Shown: positions 46,669-59,024, counted from the stretch's first letter. The stretch: 64,000 bases of DNA from Tachypleus tridentatus (GCF_004210375.1 NC_134834.1:38530264-38594263), one strand, 5' to 3'. Notes: generated from the sequence alone by a model not told the origin. Program-made: numbers and translations.

Positions 46669-49600
46669 ATTTACTCTTGTTCTTGTTGTGGCGGGCATCT
46701 ACTGCTCGCCTAGTACAGTGTTAGATGCAAATCTTTTGCATTCGCTGTATAATAACAATTCCAATCTAATCATTACAGGCGATCTAAATAATAAACATAT
46801 AGCATTCAACTGTCGAAGTACAAACGTAAACGGCAATATACTTTATCAATTTCTGAATGAAACTAACTTGATTTTATTAAAGGATGCAATACCGACACAT
46901 ATCTCGTACGCACACGGCACCAGTGAAATACTGGACCTATGCCTGTGTTCGTCTAATATGAGTCGCAAATTTGTAAACTTTCATGTTGGTCACGATTTGG
47001 ACAGTGACCACCTCCCAGTTTGGTGTATCTTCAATCTCACCCAAAAGCTAATTGGCCATTTTTTCAAACTATCTTAAATCAAACCTTACCTCTCGAAGTA
47101 CTACATATTGCCGCGGACGCGTCAGATATAGATGCGTACTGTCTTATCATCTCCGAGTGTCTAAAACATGCAGCCGACAGCTCTATACCGAAACAAAAAC
47201 ACTTCACAACAACTCGCTCATGGCAACCACATAAAAATATAATACACTTAATAAAAGACAGACGTATACTCCGCAGACAGTACATACAAAATCACAACCC
47301 CACACTAAAAACACAGATCAAGATTATAAGAAATAAGATACGACATTTAATCCGACAACAAAAACAAGAAAATTGGGACACCTTCTGTTCCGAACTAAAT
47401 CACAAAACTGATCCAAAACAATTCTAGACACACTTAAAAAGATTTACGAATACAGGAACAACAAACACAGTATATTCACCACTTGAACTGGATGGAGAAA
47501 CAGCGTACACTAACATAGAAAAAGCTGAGATATTTAAAAAACACCTAGAAAACATGTTCAAAACACATCATGAACCACACATGAACAGATACTTCTATAA
47601 TACAGTCAATAACTTTATTGATCACAACAAAAGCATTTACACACCTAAATTTCCAGTAAACACATTAATAAAACCAGCGAAAACAATAGATTGGAGCACT
47701 CATCAACTAATAAAAGATATAACAGTTATGGAAGTAGAAACAGCTATCAAAAACATGAAAAATAAAGCTCCTGGAGAAGATGGTATCCAAGCTATCCTCC
47801 TAAAACACGGCACTCAGAGATTATATGAACACCTAACAGCCTTATTTAATCTATCTTTATTAGCTGGATATATCCCAGTTTCTTGGAAGGAAGCAATAAT
47901 ATTAATGTTCCAGAAAGAAGGAAAGCCAGCGAATAAACCAAACAACTACCGCCCAATTAGCTTAACCAGTTGTATTGGCAAAATATTAGAGAGGATAATT
48001 AGTAATCGTCTCTCAGTATACTTAGAAGAAAATTCAAAATTATCTAAAATTCAAAACGGATTTCGAAAATACCGCCAAACTTCAGACCACCTGGTTCGAC
48101 TTACAGAATCAATTTCTGACAGCTTTAATAAAAACGAATGCACTGTAGCTTGCTTTCTCGATATTGAGAAAGCTTTTGACACAGTGTGGCATAATGGTTT
48201 ACGTCATATGTTACATGAAATGGCTTTACCCCAGGAAACTATTCGTTGGCTGTCCAACTTTCTGGAAAACCGAAAGTGCAAAGTAAATGTGAATGGGGCC
48301 CACTCAGGGTCCTTTTCACCCGAAGCAGGAGTCCCGCAGGGAGGGGTTGTTAGCCCTATACTATTTATCATGTATGTTAGTAATATGCCTCTGTCGGACC
48401 TAAATTTAGGCTTTGCATCACAATTTGCTGACGATGTAGCAGTCTGGAAAAGTGCCCCCACTCCTTCAACTGCAGCAACGAACCTACAACCAGTTCTAAA
48501 TAACATTGAAGAATACTGCCAGAAATACAGAATTAAAATCAATATTCCGAAAACCCAAGTGATATTATTCAGCAGATTCAATAAACTGAAAAAAGATCCA
48601 CCAAAGCTCTACATGAATGGATCACTTTTACTGACTGCTACTTCTGCTAAATTTCTAGGTCTAACTTACGATTCAAAATTAACGTGGTTACCGCATATTA
48701 AAATATACTGAAACAAATCTGGAAAAGAGCAAATTATGCACGAAGTCTTTCAGGTAAAAACCAAGAAACATCACAGGACAATATACTTAAAATCTACAAA
48801 ACGTACATTAGACCCATAATAAAATATGCATCACCTGCCTGGATTAAAATAGCACCCACACATTTACAGAAACTTCAACAAATACAAAATTCAGTTCTAA
48901 CTTCGGCATATAAAGTACCACGTAGCACTTCATCTACATTCATGCAAAAGTATGCAAACATAGACACAATATCTGAAAGACTCTTGCATAATTCTCTAAA
49001 ATATTTCAATAAGAATTGGCATAACGAATAACTTAATGTGCGATCTCGATAGATACCACGTACATAATGTAAATAATCCTAACTACGTCTCCCCTTTTAA
49101 CATGTATTTAAGGAATGTTGCACAAGCTGGCCACCTTGCACTAGACACTTAATCCTTGTTTTTCTTTTATTGATCCCAAATTTTTCACATAATTATTTTT
49201 TATTTTATTTATTTATTTATTTTTTACTTTTTAAAATTATTTTATTTTATTTTATTGTTACTACTAGTAGTAGTAGCATTTTCTCTATGGAGAAAAGCAA
49301 CATAAGAAGGAAAAAGAGTAAAATACAAAAAAATATATATATATATATATGAAAAATACAAAAAATATATCAAAAGAAAAAAAAGGAAAATACAGAAAAT
49401 ATATTAGAATAAAAGAGAAATAAATTTAAAAAACAAAACAACCTTTTCTTATGCGTCCATGCATGAACTACGCCCTGAAACGGGCCTGAGTACGGTGTTA
49501 TACTTATACTCTGGCCCAAAGCTATAATAAAACAAATTCCTGAACCACAGACGCTATCAACGTTCGGGAGGGAGGAAGAGGACTAATGTACCTGACCCTC
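46669..49600 (+). mobile_element. 5'-truncated Jockey-type LINE (ORF2)
   Basis: Starts inside the AP-like endonuclease (GIYCSPSTVLDANLL, LIITGDLNNKHIAF, then DSDHLPVW, the SDH motif). A frameshift near 47045 moves into a frame that runs from about 47050 to 48707 with a single TAG at 47425. It covers the linker and RT: KNMKNKAPGEDGIQAILL, NNYRPISLTSCIGKILER, CFLDIEKAFDTVWHNGL (motif A), GVPQGGVVSPILFIMYVSN and SQFADDVAVW (catalytic FADD intact). A second shift at about 48707 leads to IWKRANYARSL, KTYIRPIIKYASPAW and a stop at 49029. The 3' UTR extends to about 49600 and includes an (AT)n run at 49332-49350. Only a few disabling changes, so it is fairly recent. The exact 3' end is uncertain. 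Confidence 0.93.
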
Positions 49601-50075
49601 ATGGGTATTTAACATCAATGCCCAAATACCCACTCAGCGAGACTTGTTTTTGTTTTGCTTTCCTGAAACAGGCAGTTGCCGCCCAATCTTATGTACTCGT
49701 AATAACTCGTTATTGTTACGTAGTACTGAATTTGACATCATTAACACAAAAAACAAACAAACTTGCCCAACATATAATTCGACACAACAATATGAATACC
49801 GTTGGCCACTAGATTATATGAAGAAAATATAACAATCCATGAAATATTTAAAAAAGTAAACATGAAATAAAGAGCACTACTTCAAAATATATGGACATTG
49901 AAATATATGAACAAATATGTCGATGAAATGTAATTTAGGGTACTTAGAGAAATATCTAAACCTTTTAATTTTACTAAATAAAGTAATTTCATTTTATTTA
50001 TCACATATATTCTAAAAATCATTTATTAATGCCTACAGTCAAATAGTTCAGGAGAGTTAGAAAAAATTACAAAAA
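49601..50075. other. Spacer, possibly end of LINE 3' region
   Basis: Nothing recognised apart from AT-rich sequence. Confidence 0.4.
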
Positions 50076-50373
50076 ATTTTGTCTTGTTTGTTTGTTTTGG
50101 AATTTCGTACAAAGCTACTCGAGGGCTATGTGTGCTAGCCGTCCCTAATTTAGCAGTGCAAGACTATAGGGAAGGCAGCTATTCATCACCATCCACCGCC
50201 AACTCTTGGACTATTCTTTTACCAACGAATTGTGGGATTGACCGTCACATTATAACGCCCCCACGGCTAAAAGGGCGAGCATGTTTGGCGCGATCGGGAT
50301 GCGAACCCGCGACCCTCAGATTACAAATCGCACGCCTTAACACGCTTGGCCATGCCGGGCATATTTTGTCTTG
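50076..50373 (-). repeat. SINE type A, full length, with 11-bp target duplication
   Basis: Minus-strand copy with complete head (GCCCGGCATGGCCAAGCGTG on the minus strand) and AACAAACAAAC tail. Perfect flanks ATTTTGTCTTG at 50076-50086 and 50363-50373. Confidence 0.93.
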
Positions 50374-51080
50374 TAAAAGGAAGTTTCTCGTCAAAATGTT
50401 TGCTAAATTTTGTGTCCATTACTTGCAAATTTTCTTCTTTTGTCCCCAAATGTGTTGATGTTCAACATAATTTTACAATATATTTTAGTTTTTCTTCTGT
50501 TTCAGTATTTATTTACGATGTTGGTTCTACTGATATCATAGTATAGTAGCAATAAATTCAACTTCTAAATTTTATGCGGTAAATATACATATAACATAGC
50601 GCCGCGTAGTGTTGTTTTCATTATACCTGGGCGGTAAACTGGGATGTGATAAGTAGTAAAGATTTGAGTGGTTTGTTGTAAGATTCGTTGGTTCTGAATA
50701 ATGACATTGAAAGGAATTCCAAATATTTTGTCTCCTGATCTTCTACATGTATTATGTTCTATGGGTCATGGAGATGAGATTGGTAACTACTTTTCTGACG
50801 TATGCTTAGTTATATAGATAAATAATATGTATAAATCATAGATCTTAATTCTGGGTATATGACTGAATTTTTTCGTAGCATTAGCACTGCTAGTACTAGT
50901 CCACAGTGTTACTGTGTATAAGATATGTTCTTGAACTAAAAAGCACTCGGCGTATCGCTTGAAGGTGAAGTTAGATAGTGGTAAACGTCACTACTTGCAA
51001 GGTATTTTCGATCGACCGCCAAAAGTTTATTTAGCCAAGATAGTGTATACCGAAACTGAAATAGTTACCGTTGTTCGTGC
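50374..51080. other. Spacer upstream of the Harbinger remnant
   Basis: May contain the 5' non-coding part or terminal repeat of the Harbinger element; no TIR identified. Confidence 0.35.
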
Positions 51081-52700
51081 TTGCATTGCTGTTCTTCTCT
51101 CATGACTGTTGTTCCCTATGATTTACATAGTTTAGGCAAGGATATTGCTGCTCGTGTTGCGTTGTGTATCAGTAATGTTGGTGAAACCCACAGAACCAAA
51201 ATGGAGGATTATGTGGAGAAGACAGTGCCAAAGTATATGGATGATGCTTTCCTAAAATCAGTTTAGATTGAGGAAGTTTACAGTTAAGATAAGTAAACCC
51301 AAGTTTCTTTTACAGTAGCTTTGGAACTGCTGACATTTTTATTCCAGACAGAAAAATTGAAACATCTTTCTTTTCACATTAAGACAACCTTAGTATTAAA
51401 CATTTACAGAATTCCCCAAGTGTAGATGGTTGTATTTTTACTATTACTAGTTTGAGGTTTATGTTGCTGTTTTTCAAACAAGTTTTGGTCAATCAGAATT
51501 TAGATCAGTTGACCAGTAATTTGGACAAAAATAGTATGAGAATAGTATTCCACTTGTGTTAAAAACTGATGCACTGTCTTTTATGGAATCTGTTTTCAAT
51601 AGCATATTTAAATGCCTCATTAAAATAGCACAAGTTTTTTTTTAGTATGTTACATGTTCTATCATATGATTCATTTTGGTTGCATAATATTAGTATTCAT
51701 TCATTGATTTCATGTAATAAAAATTGCAGGCACAATTCCTGTGCAATTGTCTTTTATGCATATATCGTAAGAAGAGTCCTTAACACATTTTTATTTTTTA
51801 TTGCAGGAAGTTATTAAACTTGTGGCCCCAAGGAAGATTTTTATTACTGTATAGAGGTCTAAAATCACAAGAGCAAAAACTTTTAGCAGCTTTATGGACA
51901 GTTTCTAATCAAGAACCATACTGATGTGTTTCAGATCATTTTGGTGTGTCAAAAGGTCACTTGTTTGAAACAGTAGTTCAGTCTGCAATAATTTATATGA
52001 CCTGATAAGTCAGTATATTAAGTGGCCATCTGGAAATGACACTGAAAATATAGTTGCAGATTTTAACATTTTGTATGGAAATAATCCATTGCTGGGAGTG
52101 TTTGGTTTTGTTGGTGGCTCACATATCTAAATCAGCAAAGTAGATAGAGAACCAGCAAATTATTATAAGAAGAAGGGTTTTTACTTTGAGATTTTACAAT
52201 CAGTTTGTGATTCCAATCTTAAGTTTTTGGATGTGCTTGCAGACTAGCCATGTCGTCCAGTGAGGTATGGATGTGGAAAAACAGCCCAGAATTTTCACAA
52301 CTTGGCTCATCATTAGCTATAAATGTTCATTTACTGGGAGACAGTGGCCACTAGTTGCATTCATTTTTAATGGTGCCATACAAAAATTATGGAGATATGA
52401 CAATACAGTAAAAGTAATTTAATTTGTCACTCAGTTCTGCACAAGACGTGATTGAACAATCATTCGGCTTGTTAAAGAATGGATTTAGACAATTAAGGTA
52501 CTCAAATATGAAAATGTTAGAACTGGTGCCTAAAGTTATAGTAGCTTGTTATATTGTGCAGTACATGCATAATTCAACAAGATAAGTAATGTGGATGATG
52601 ACATTCAGCAATTACACATTGAAGATACAGGTACAGTTATTAACAAGGAAGCTATTGTGAAGATAGGTTTTCTGGCAATCACTTCTAATTGCCAAAAAAA
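51081..52700 (+). pseudogene. PIF/Harbinger transposase remnant
   Basis: N-terminal piece at 51081-51266 reads MEDYVEKTVPKYMDDAFLKS, followed in another frame by FRLRKFTV. About 500 bp of non-coding sequence ends in TTTTTATTGCAG at 51806, so an intron is plausible. The second part reads LLAALWTVSNQEPY, CVSDHFGVSKGHLFETV, then GVFGFVGGSHI at about 52095 (first catalytic Asp replaced by Gly), ANYYKKKGFYFEILQSVCDS (second Asp in the CD pair) and LKFLDVLAD. The last catalytic block is VIEQSFGLLKNGFRQLRYS at about 52450 (Glu present). Known family order is DGTHI, CD, and a late E in an RAFGxLKxRFR block. There are numerous stops, so it is inactive. Confidence 0.88.
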
Positions 52701-53055
52701 CAAAATTCAAATGTGGAATCTTACATAAACAACATTAATATATTTTTTAAGTATTGTTTTCATATGTATGCTTATATTGGGCCTTATTTATATTTTTTGT
52801 TGTATTGGTCTGTATGCATCCTGTAATAAAATTCAATTGTCAACACTACCTAGTGTGGAAAATGTCACAGTAATAATGATTGAGAACAGTGTATTTAACA
52901 CGTTACCATAATAAATGCATATTATAGTATTAAAATATACTGTATAGTATCCAGTAAGACAAGTTTATTTCATTATAACATTTTTAATTTCCTGATTTCC
53001 ACTTGAAGCATAAATTAATAAAGAAATAAAAATAATATCGGTTTGGACTTTTTTC

Positions 53056-53430
53056 TCAATAACTTGTAACATTGTAAGTCTGTTTACTGCCTGCAACTTT
53101 TCTTTTTTCCTTAAATATCTTTCCTGTTTCTCTTTTCTTTTCTTTATTATTGTCTTTTTTACTTCTTTTATAAAAATAATCAGTAAATAATTCTGGAGGC
53201 TGGGTGTTCTTTCTTTTCAATATGCTAAACTTACACCTCGTTGGAAAGGTAATTGAGATGTGTCTCACTGTTTGTCTTGTTTAATTGACGATTGTAAGTC
53301 TGCAAGTTTTTTGAATTTATTGGATGGGTTAAACATGGGGTTATAGAGGATGATGGGTATTTGGTAGGTAGACTTGAAGATACTTTAATGCCAAGAGTAG
53401 AAAGTGAAACAAATTTCTAGCCTGTCCTGT
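53056..53430 (-). pseudogene. Lys-rich opposite-strand ORF beside the Harbinger remnant
   Basis: The minus-strand frame 53268-53056 (70 codons) reads FSILKRKNTQPPELFTDYFY and then a Lys/Arg/Glu-rich tail (KKDNNKEKKRETGKIFKEKR). Upstream in a neighbouring frame is SLSTLGIKVSSSLPTKYPSS. The low-stop, charge-rich reading suggests coding origin. Harbinger elements usually carry a second, Myb-like gene, often in opposite orientation, so this may be its C-terminal end. No Myb/SANT tryptophans were seen, so identity is inference. Confidence 0.35.
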
Positions 53431-56220
53431 TTTATTGTTCATATGTGATTTTTCTGTATGTTTGAAAATTTATTCTTATTACCTCATCTCTGTTTTCAGG
53501 GAACCTTTTGTATTTCTTTTCTTTTTAACTTACTCCACAATTTTCATTTTGTTTCTGGTGAATTTCAAACAAGTCTGCCGTGTCAAACCATATGGCAGAA
53601 AGGTACTTAACAGCTGCAGTGGACTATTTACTTAAAAAAAAAAAAAAAAAAAGTATACAATTTTTCTGTGTTCAGTTGATATTCTATTTTTATAACAAAA
53701 AAATATTTTGTACTGATATACAAATGCATGCACGATTATGTTCTACAAATGTAAATGAAAATGGTGAGTGCATGGTCTTTATGTGAAATAGAGGTTTGAA
53801 TTGAAAGTTTGCAATTTTTATATTTTGCATTTAAGTGAACAGTTTTAAGTTAAATAATTTAATGTAATTTATATTTCTTTTATAATAAAATGATTTAGTG
53901 TGTAAAATAACCCTGTGCAATTTGTACATATACTACCACTACCATGTGTATTTGTTGCTATTGCTTTATAATTAAAACAAACTGATAATATATAAAAAAG
54001 TTATTCTAATATTTTGTAAAGAGTTTAAAACTTAGAGTACAAATAACAATAAAACCCAAATGTTTGTTGTGAAATAGACTAAACACATTTGTCTGAATAA
54101 TACAAGAGGAGCTGTGATACTCTCACAGTTGGTGTGTCAATACACTAAGGAGCTTAAGTGCTGTAAGGTAATTTTCTTTGTAATTTATGGTGCTTTATTC
54201 TTTTGTAGTATTTTGTAACTAGAGTTAGGTAGCTTTCTTCAAACTAACTGTAGTGTAACCTGTTGCATACATTTGCTAGTAATGGTCTGTTTAAGGAAAT
54301 AACATACAAGGACGTGTTGAAATAAACTTTTTTGAAAGTTCAAAGACGTTAAAATACCAGAAAGTTTCCTTACTATCATATCTACAGTATTGTTCAAATG
54401 CATCTATGTTAGACTGAAAGAGAGCGACCACTAACAGCCTGATACTTTATGGCAAATAATACAAATTTCATGTTGTGACCCTCAGTTTTTTCGGCAGAAT
54501 GAACAAAGATGTAACTATAATGATACAAACTTGGAATAAACACATTTATGAAACAAAATTAAAATGCTTATGAATATAAACATTTTACAATAAACAGGTC
54601 TTTTGAAATTTTAAATAGGGTTTCACTTGGAAATGTTATCAGTCTTGTTTATTACTTGAAGAGTATGTGATTATTAAAAAATTAAAAAACAATTTATTTT
54701 ATAGGCAGTAGAAAGTTTTTAAGAGATTTTAAAATAATCTAATAAAACATAAAAGGTAAGAAATTCAAATGTGGAAAAATATAAATATTGCAATCGTATT
54801 TTATGAAAACCGTTTAATATTTTTTTTCAAGATATTAAAGATAATGCAAATAAAAACTAAATATATTAAAAGTAGCAAACATTGTTTCTTAAACTATATG
54901 CAATTGTAAAAGTTTTTGTGAAGTTTCAAACAATTTTGCCCACAAATTTAATTGGTTGAATAAGATATAGCAGACTTATATTGGTGATACCAGCTGATAC
55001 TGATCATGTTAACAAAGTGATCTTAAGTTGCCAGGAATCTGATTTCATTCCAGTGAAGTTTGAAATTTTTTTCAAAATATTTTCAAAGTGTGTATCTTGA
55101 AGTGTTCCTTGAGTTCCTGTAAAGTATCCTTTGCTTTTTTTTACAATAGGCAGCATCTGATAGTATAAAATGTTTTATCTTTCAAACTGCATAGACAGAA
55201 TAGAACATGTATCAATCCCATTTTTATATTAGCAACATTTTGACAGAAAAGTAATGTCTTAAATCATTTTTAAGAATCCACGAAATTTAGCTAATACTAT
55301 TCTCTCCTTGCAACTGGCATGAGAATTCTCTATTGCTTGAGGAAGAACTATGCAGTTCCTCAGTATATGATTTACTGCATGTTTGTTTTGTATGTTCAGT
55401 TCATGTACAATGTATTTTGGGAAAATTAAATTGCTGCACAACAAATGCACTGGAAGTTATATCAGTATCCCTCTTCAACTTTCCAGATTATCTGAGAAAG
55501 TATTATATAATTGTCATAAAGTATTTTACATCAATGAATGAAATAGATACACCAAGTATTTTCAACCTTTGTTACTATGGGACCTTAAAAAATTTAATTG
55601 CAGTGGAACCTGACATGTACGTATATACAAGTGAAACACATTATTGTTGCAGGTGATATAAAAACATAATATCAAATTATATATTCAATTTTATTATATA
55701 AGTTTGAAGTTCTTGATTGTATGTAAAAATATTTAAAAACAATCTCACTTCCCTTCTAGTGTGAGAATTGACAGTTCGTTCTATAGTCGTTGCCTGTTCT
55801 TTAATTTACCTCCTTTCTGAGAACTAAAATATGACACGTAGTTTTTATAATATCATCTAGCTGATGTGATAGAAAATTTTTATATCCTTCAGTCTTATTT
55901 GTCTAAAGAGCAATCAATAAAAATTCAGATCCCTCCTGTAACACATGCCTGTTACATCCACTTTTACAATTTGCTAATAGGCTTTCTTGACCATTAGAAA
56001 GCCTAGATATTAAACAATCAGTTGCAATATTTCTTATTACTTAAAGACCCAGAAAAATTCTGAATATAGAATATTAATACAATTATATATATATATATTT
56101 TTATTCTGGAATCCTTGAAACCAGTCTGTAAGATTGTAGGTTTTCATTGAGACTACATTATTTTTAATGCCACTTTAATTCTATTAGAAACACTGAATGC
56201 TTAGAAGCTAAATATAAATG
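53431..56220. other. AT-rich DNA, nothing firmly recognised
   Basis: Includes an A run of about 20 bases at 53634-53652. Plus frame 55333-55656 (107 codons) and minus frame 55259-55450 overlap and show no motif. Confidence 0.4.
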
Positions 56221-56700
56221 TCATTTTTCAGTTTTGTTAGCAATCCATTGTAAAGTAAATTTTGTTATTAACATAGGATCCATCTGCTTTAGATAACTTG
56301 CACTTGTATCACCAATGCTATATAAAACATGACTGTAAAACAACAAGCAATAAACTGGTATACCTTGTTCAGCTGCTCTAATAAAATTTGATTGTTTTTC
56401 AGAGCCAGTTCTTATTGCCCGACTATCATAATTAAACATTGAAAAAGTTGTTGCCGAATATAAAATTACTGCTACATTCTCAAGTTTTGACAGTTGTCCA
56501 TATACAGAAAGATTTTTAAATCAGCTTATTTGCTTGCTGTCTACCTCCATAACTACATTTATCTAAGGTTGAAGAGGAATGCTGGAAGTAGAAGGACTAT
56601 CATTAACAGCATCATTGTTGCCAAGAAGAGTGGTATTCAAGCAACTTTTTAAAGCCATAAAAGCACAAATGTATATATCTTGCATAACATAACTTGTGAA
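56221..56700 (-). pseudogene. Minus-strand coding-like remnant, unknown family
   Basis: From about 56700 down to 56221 the minus strand reads about 150 codons with only two stops: KSCLNTTLLGNNDAVNDSPS, then LSKLENVAVILYSATTFS and FIRAAEQGIPVYCLLFYSHV, ending LQWIANKTEK. Such a long reading in AT-rich DNA is unusual and residue composition is protein-like. I do not recognise the family. It could be an old transposase or a host pseudogene. Confidence 0.35.
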
Positions 56701-57456
56701 GTTAAAATACAAGCCAGTAAATGTTATTAGATGATATACTTCACATTATAAGTGGCCATTATTATGGTATTTGAATTTCTCAAGAATTGAAAGTTTATTA
56801 TTTTGTTGGTGTTCAGAATTGAATATTTATGAATGTAGATCAAGATTCTCAATTTCTTCAGGTTGTAGGTTGCAATGAACATCTTTCTCTCTGAATTTTG
56901 GGAAGGCAATACACAAAATACCTAGACTACTGACTCTCGGTCATCTACATTACCATATGATATTAAAAAGAAACATTAAATGTCACTCTCTCCTAATTGC
57001 CACAATAGATTTATTGAGGTTTTTTGAAATCGCAGTTTAATGCAATCCAATTACAATCTTACTCAGTAAATGATTATAACTATTTATATGGATGCCTATT
57101 AAATTTTGATTTATTGTTTTTATCTTTTTTTTTCTTCAGGCATTTCAACTATTTTTTTCAGTAAAACTCATAAAGGTTTTAAGGATGAAAGGTTTTGTAT
57201 TTAAATCATTATTTAACAAAGTATTTGAATATGCAAAAGATTAAGACAAGATTAGGAATGTTTGAGGAAATGTTGATAAAAAAACAATGTAACCAAGTAT
57301 TTGTTGATTGTGGGAATGTTCGAATTTACCAGTTAAGCTTCACTGATTTACTTCTTTTAATGCCAGCTTCATGTTTTATTATGTCAACATTCTGTTCAGA
57401 AAAACGTTTTTGGCTGTCGTTTTTGCTAATGTTCATATACTTATGAACATGGGAAG
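56701..57456. other. AT-rich spacer, nothing recognised
   Basis: No motif seen in short open frames. Confidence 0.4.
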
Positions 57457-57517
57457 GATGAAACTTTGTAGAATGGATGGCAACTGCCCGATGCTGTCCA
57501 TTCTACAAAGTTTCATC
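57457..57517. repeat. Perfect inverted repeat: 21-bp arms, 19-nt loop
   Basis: The arm GATGAAACTTTGTAGAATGG plus A at 57457-57477 is perfectly complementary to 57497-57517. The 61-nt hairpin has the size of a pre-miRNA, but pairing does not extend into the flanks as expected of a primary miRNA. A foldback element or replication-generated inverted repeat is equally possible. Confidence 0.85.
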
Positions 57518-58429
57518 ATGAATACCCCGCCTAAACAATCTATCAAACAATGGGAAGGGTTGTTTTTTTTGGTATTCTTTCAATCTGATGTTCAAATTAC
57601 ATTCTGCATCTATGGAAGACTGGGCTATTGTTACATTTTATTTTGCAAATGTTTAAGAATAATTACATGACAAATACTAGTTCAGTGTACAAATATTTCA
57701 CTTGAAATAATACAACTGTAGACAGTGCGAAGATCTTTCTCAAAATCATAATCTCAGCATTTATTGCACTGAACTTGGCAATTAAATAGTAAAGGTACAC
57801 TCTGAAATTACTGTTTCTAAAAAGACAATTTAGTCTTCAAAGAAAAAATTTCATGGTTAGCAGTGGGTTTGTGAAGGGGTAGATAAGAGCCTGAAGTGCA
57901 GCATTTGCAAAGAGAGAAAAGTTAGAAGCATATGTACAAATGAGGTATCACTTGATATTCAGAAGAACAGTATTGAGAGACATGAGCTGTATCAGAACAC
58001 TAGCAGGCTGTGAAAGGTTTACTGAAGGAATAGGGGTACAAGAGTAAAGCGTATGATAGTGACATTAACAAATAAGATAATTCAATCTCTGTATCAGATA
58101 AGAACAGTAATATTGTTTTATACAATCTTTTATGTATGAGAGGAGGAGTTGTCATCTAATAAAGTCAACAGTTTAATTGAGTTTACAGACTATATTAACA
58201 GATATCAAATATAATAATTTATATTAGATTTTAACAAGGCAGTCAAACTATACAGACCAGTTTTGTGATGTAGTACTTGTAGGGAAGTACTTTAAGAAAG
58301 AATGACTTTTTCTATCTTTAGACCATAACCAATGTAACAAAATCAATAATGATTTGTACATGTACCTTTTTTTTCCTTAAGGTACAAATAACCTTGTATG
58401 AAAATAATTTGTAGAGAAAAGTGATTGTT
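57518..58429. other. AT-rich spacer, nothing recognised
   Basis: May include the missing 5' part of the following transposon, but no transposase motif is visible before about 58430. Confidence 0.4.
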
Positions 58430-59024
58430 TTAAATTCAAGTTTCTCTGCAATTGTGGAGTAATAAAAAGACATCTTAGAAATAATAGAAGTGATTTTACG
58501 GAATGGCCGTGTCAATCACCTGGTATCAATCCCATTTAAGATGCATGGGCTGAGTTAAACTGATTAGTAAAAGATTGCAAGCCAAACAGAAGATTTTATT
58601 GGAGTACTCAAAGAAGGACAGTCAATCATTTGGGAATATATGCATAAACTCATTGAAAGCATGCCATAATGTGAAGCAGTATTCAAATCTAAGGGAATTT
58701 CTACTAAATATTAACTTCTGAAACTTGTGTTATTTGGAGTTTCATTTTTATATTTGATCAATGCAGAGAAACTTGTTTGGTTATTTTATAAGCTAATTGG
58801 AATAAAATGTAAAAAAAAACCTCCAACAGCTGTACAATACTTATGAGAAAATGTAACTAAAATCAAGAAAAGTTCAGGTATTTATGAAACCCAGTGTTGA
58901 AAATAAGATTTGAAATCATGTTTGAAGAGCTCATCAACTGCATTCCAAAAACATTTTTGTCATGTAATAAAAGATATAACAAATTAACATTTTCAAGAGG
59001 GGGGCCACTTTTTTGTCCATCCCT
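58430..59024 (+). mobile_element. 3' half of a Tc1-like transposon
   Basis: Coding end: HLRNNRSDFTEWPCQSPGIN then PI, a stop, and DAWAELN at about 58496-58560. In the family this is WPxQSPDLNPIExxW, so the catalytic Glu codon is now TAA. Next are remnants of the C-terminus (WEYMHKLIESMP, AVFKSKGISTKY in another frame). The 3' UTR runs to a terminal repeat ending TTTTTTGTCCATCCCTG at 59024. Its last ~170 bp match the reverse complement of 17489-17690, so both belong to one family. The 5' half is missing. Confidence 0.82.

Noticed and set aside
48204..48581. 125-codon minus-strand ORF
   Set aside because: It is the antisense shadow of the LINE reverse transcriptase.
1..50380. Shared 15-mer TTGTCTTGTAAAAGG at 1-15 and 50366-50380
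   Set aside because: A single 15-bp match between two places in 64 kb of biased composition is expected by chance, and the flanks differ.
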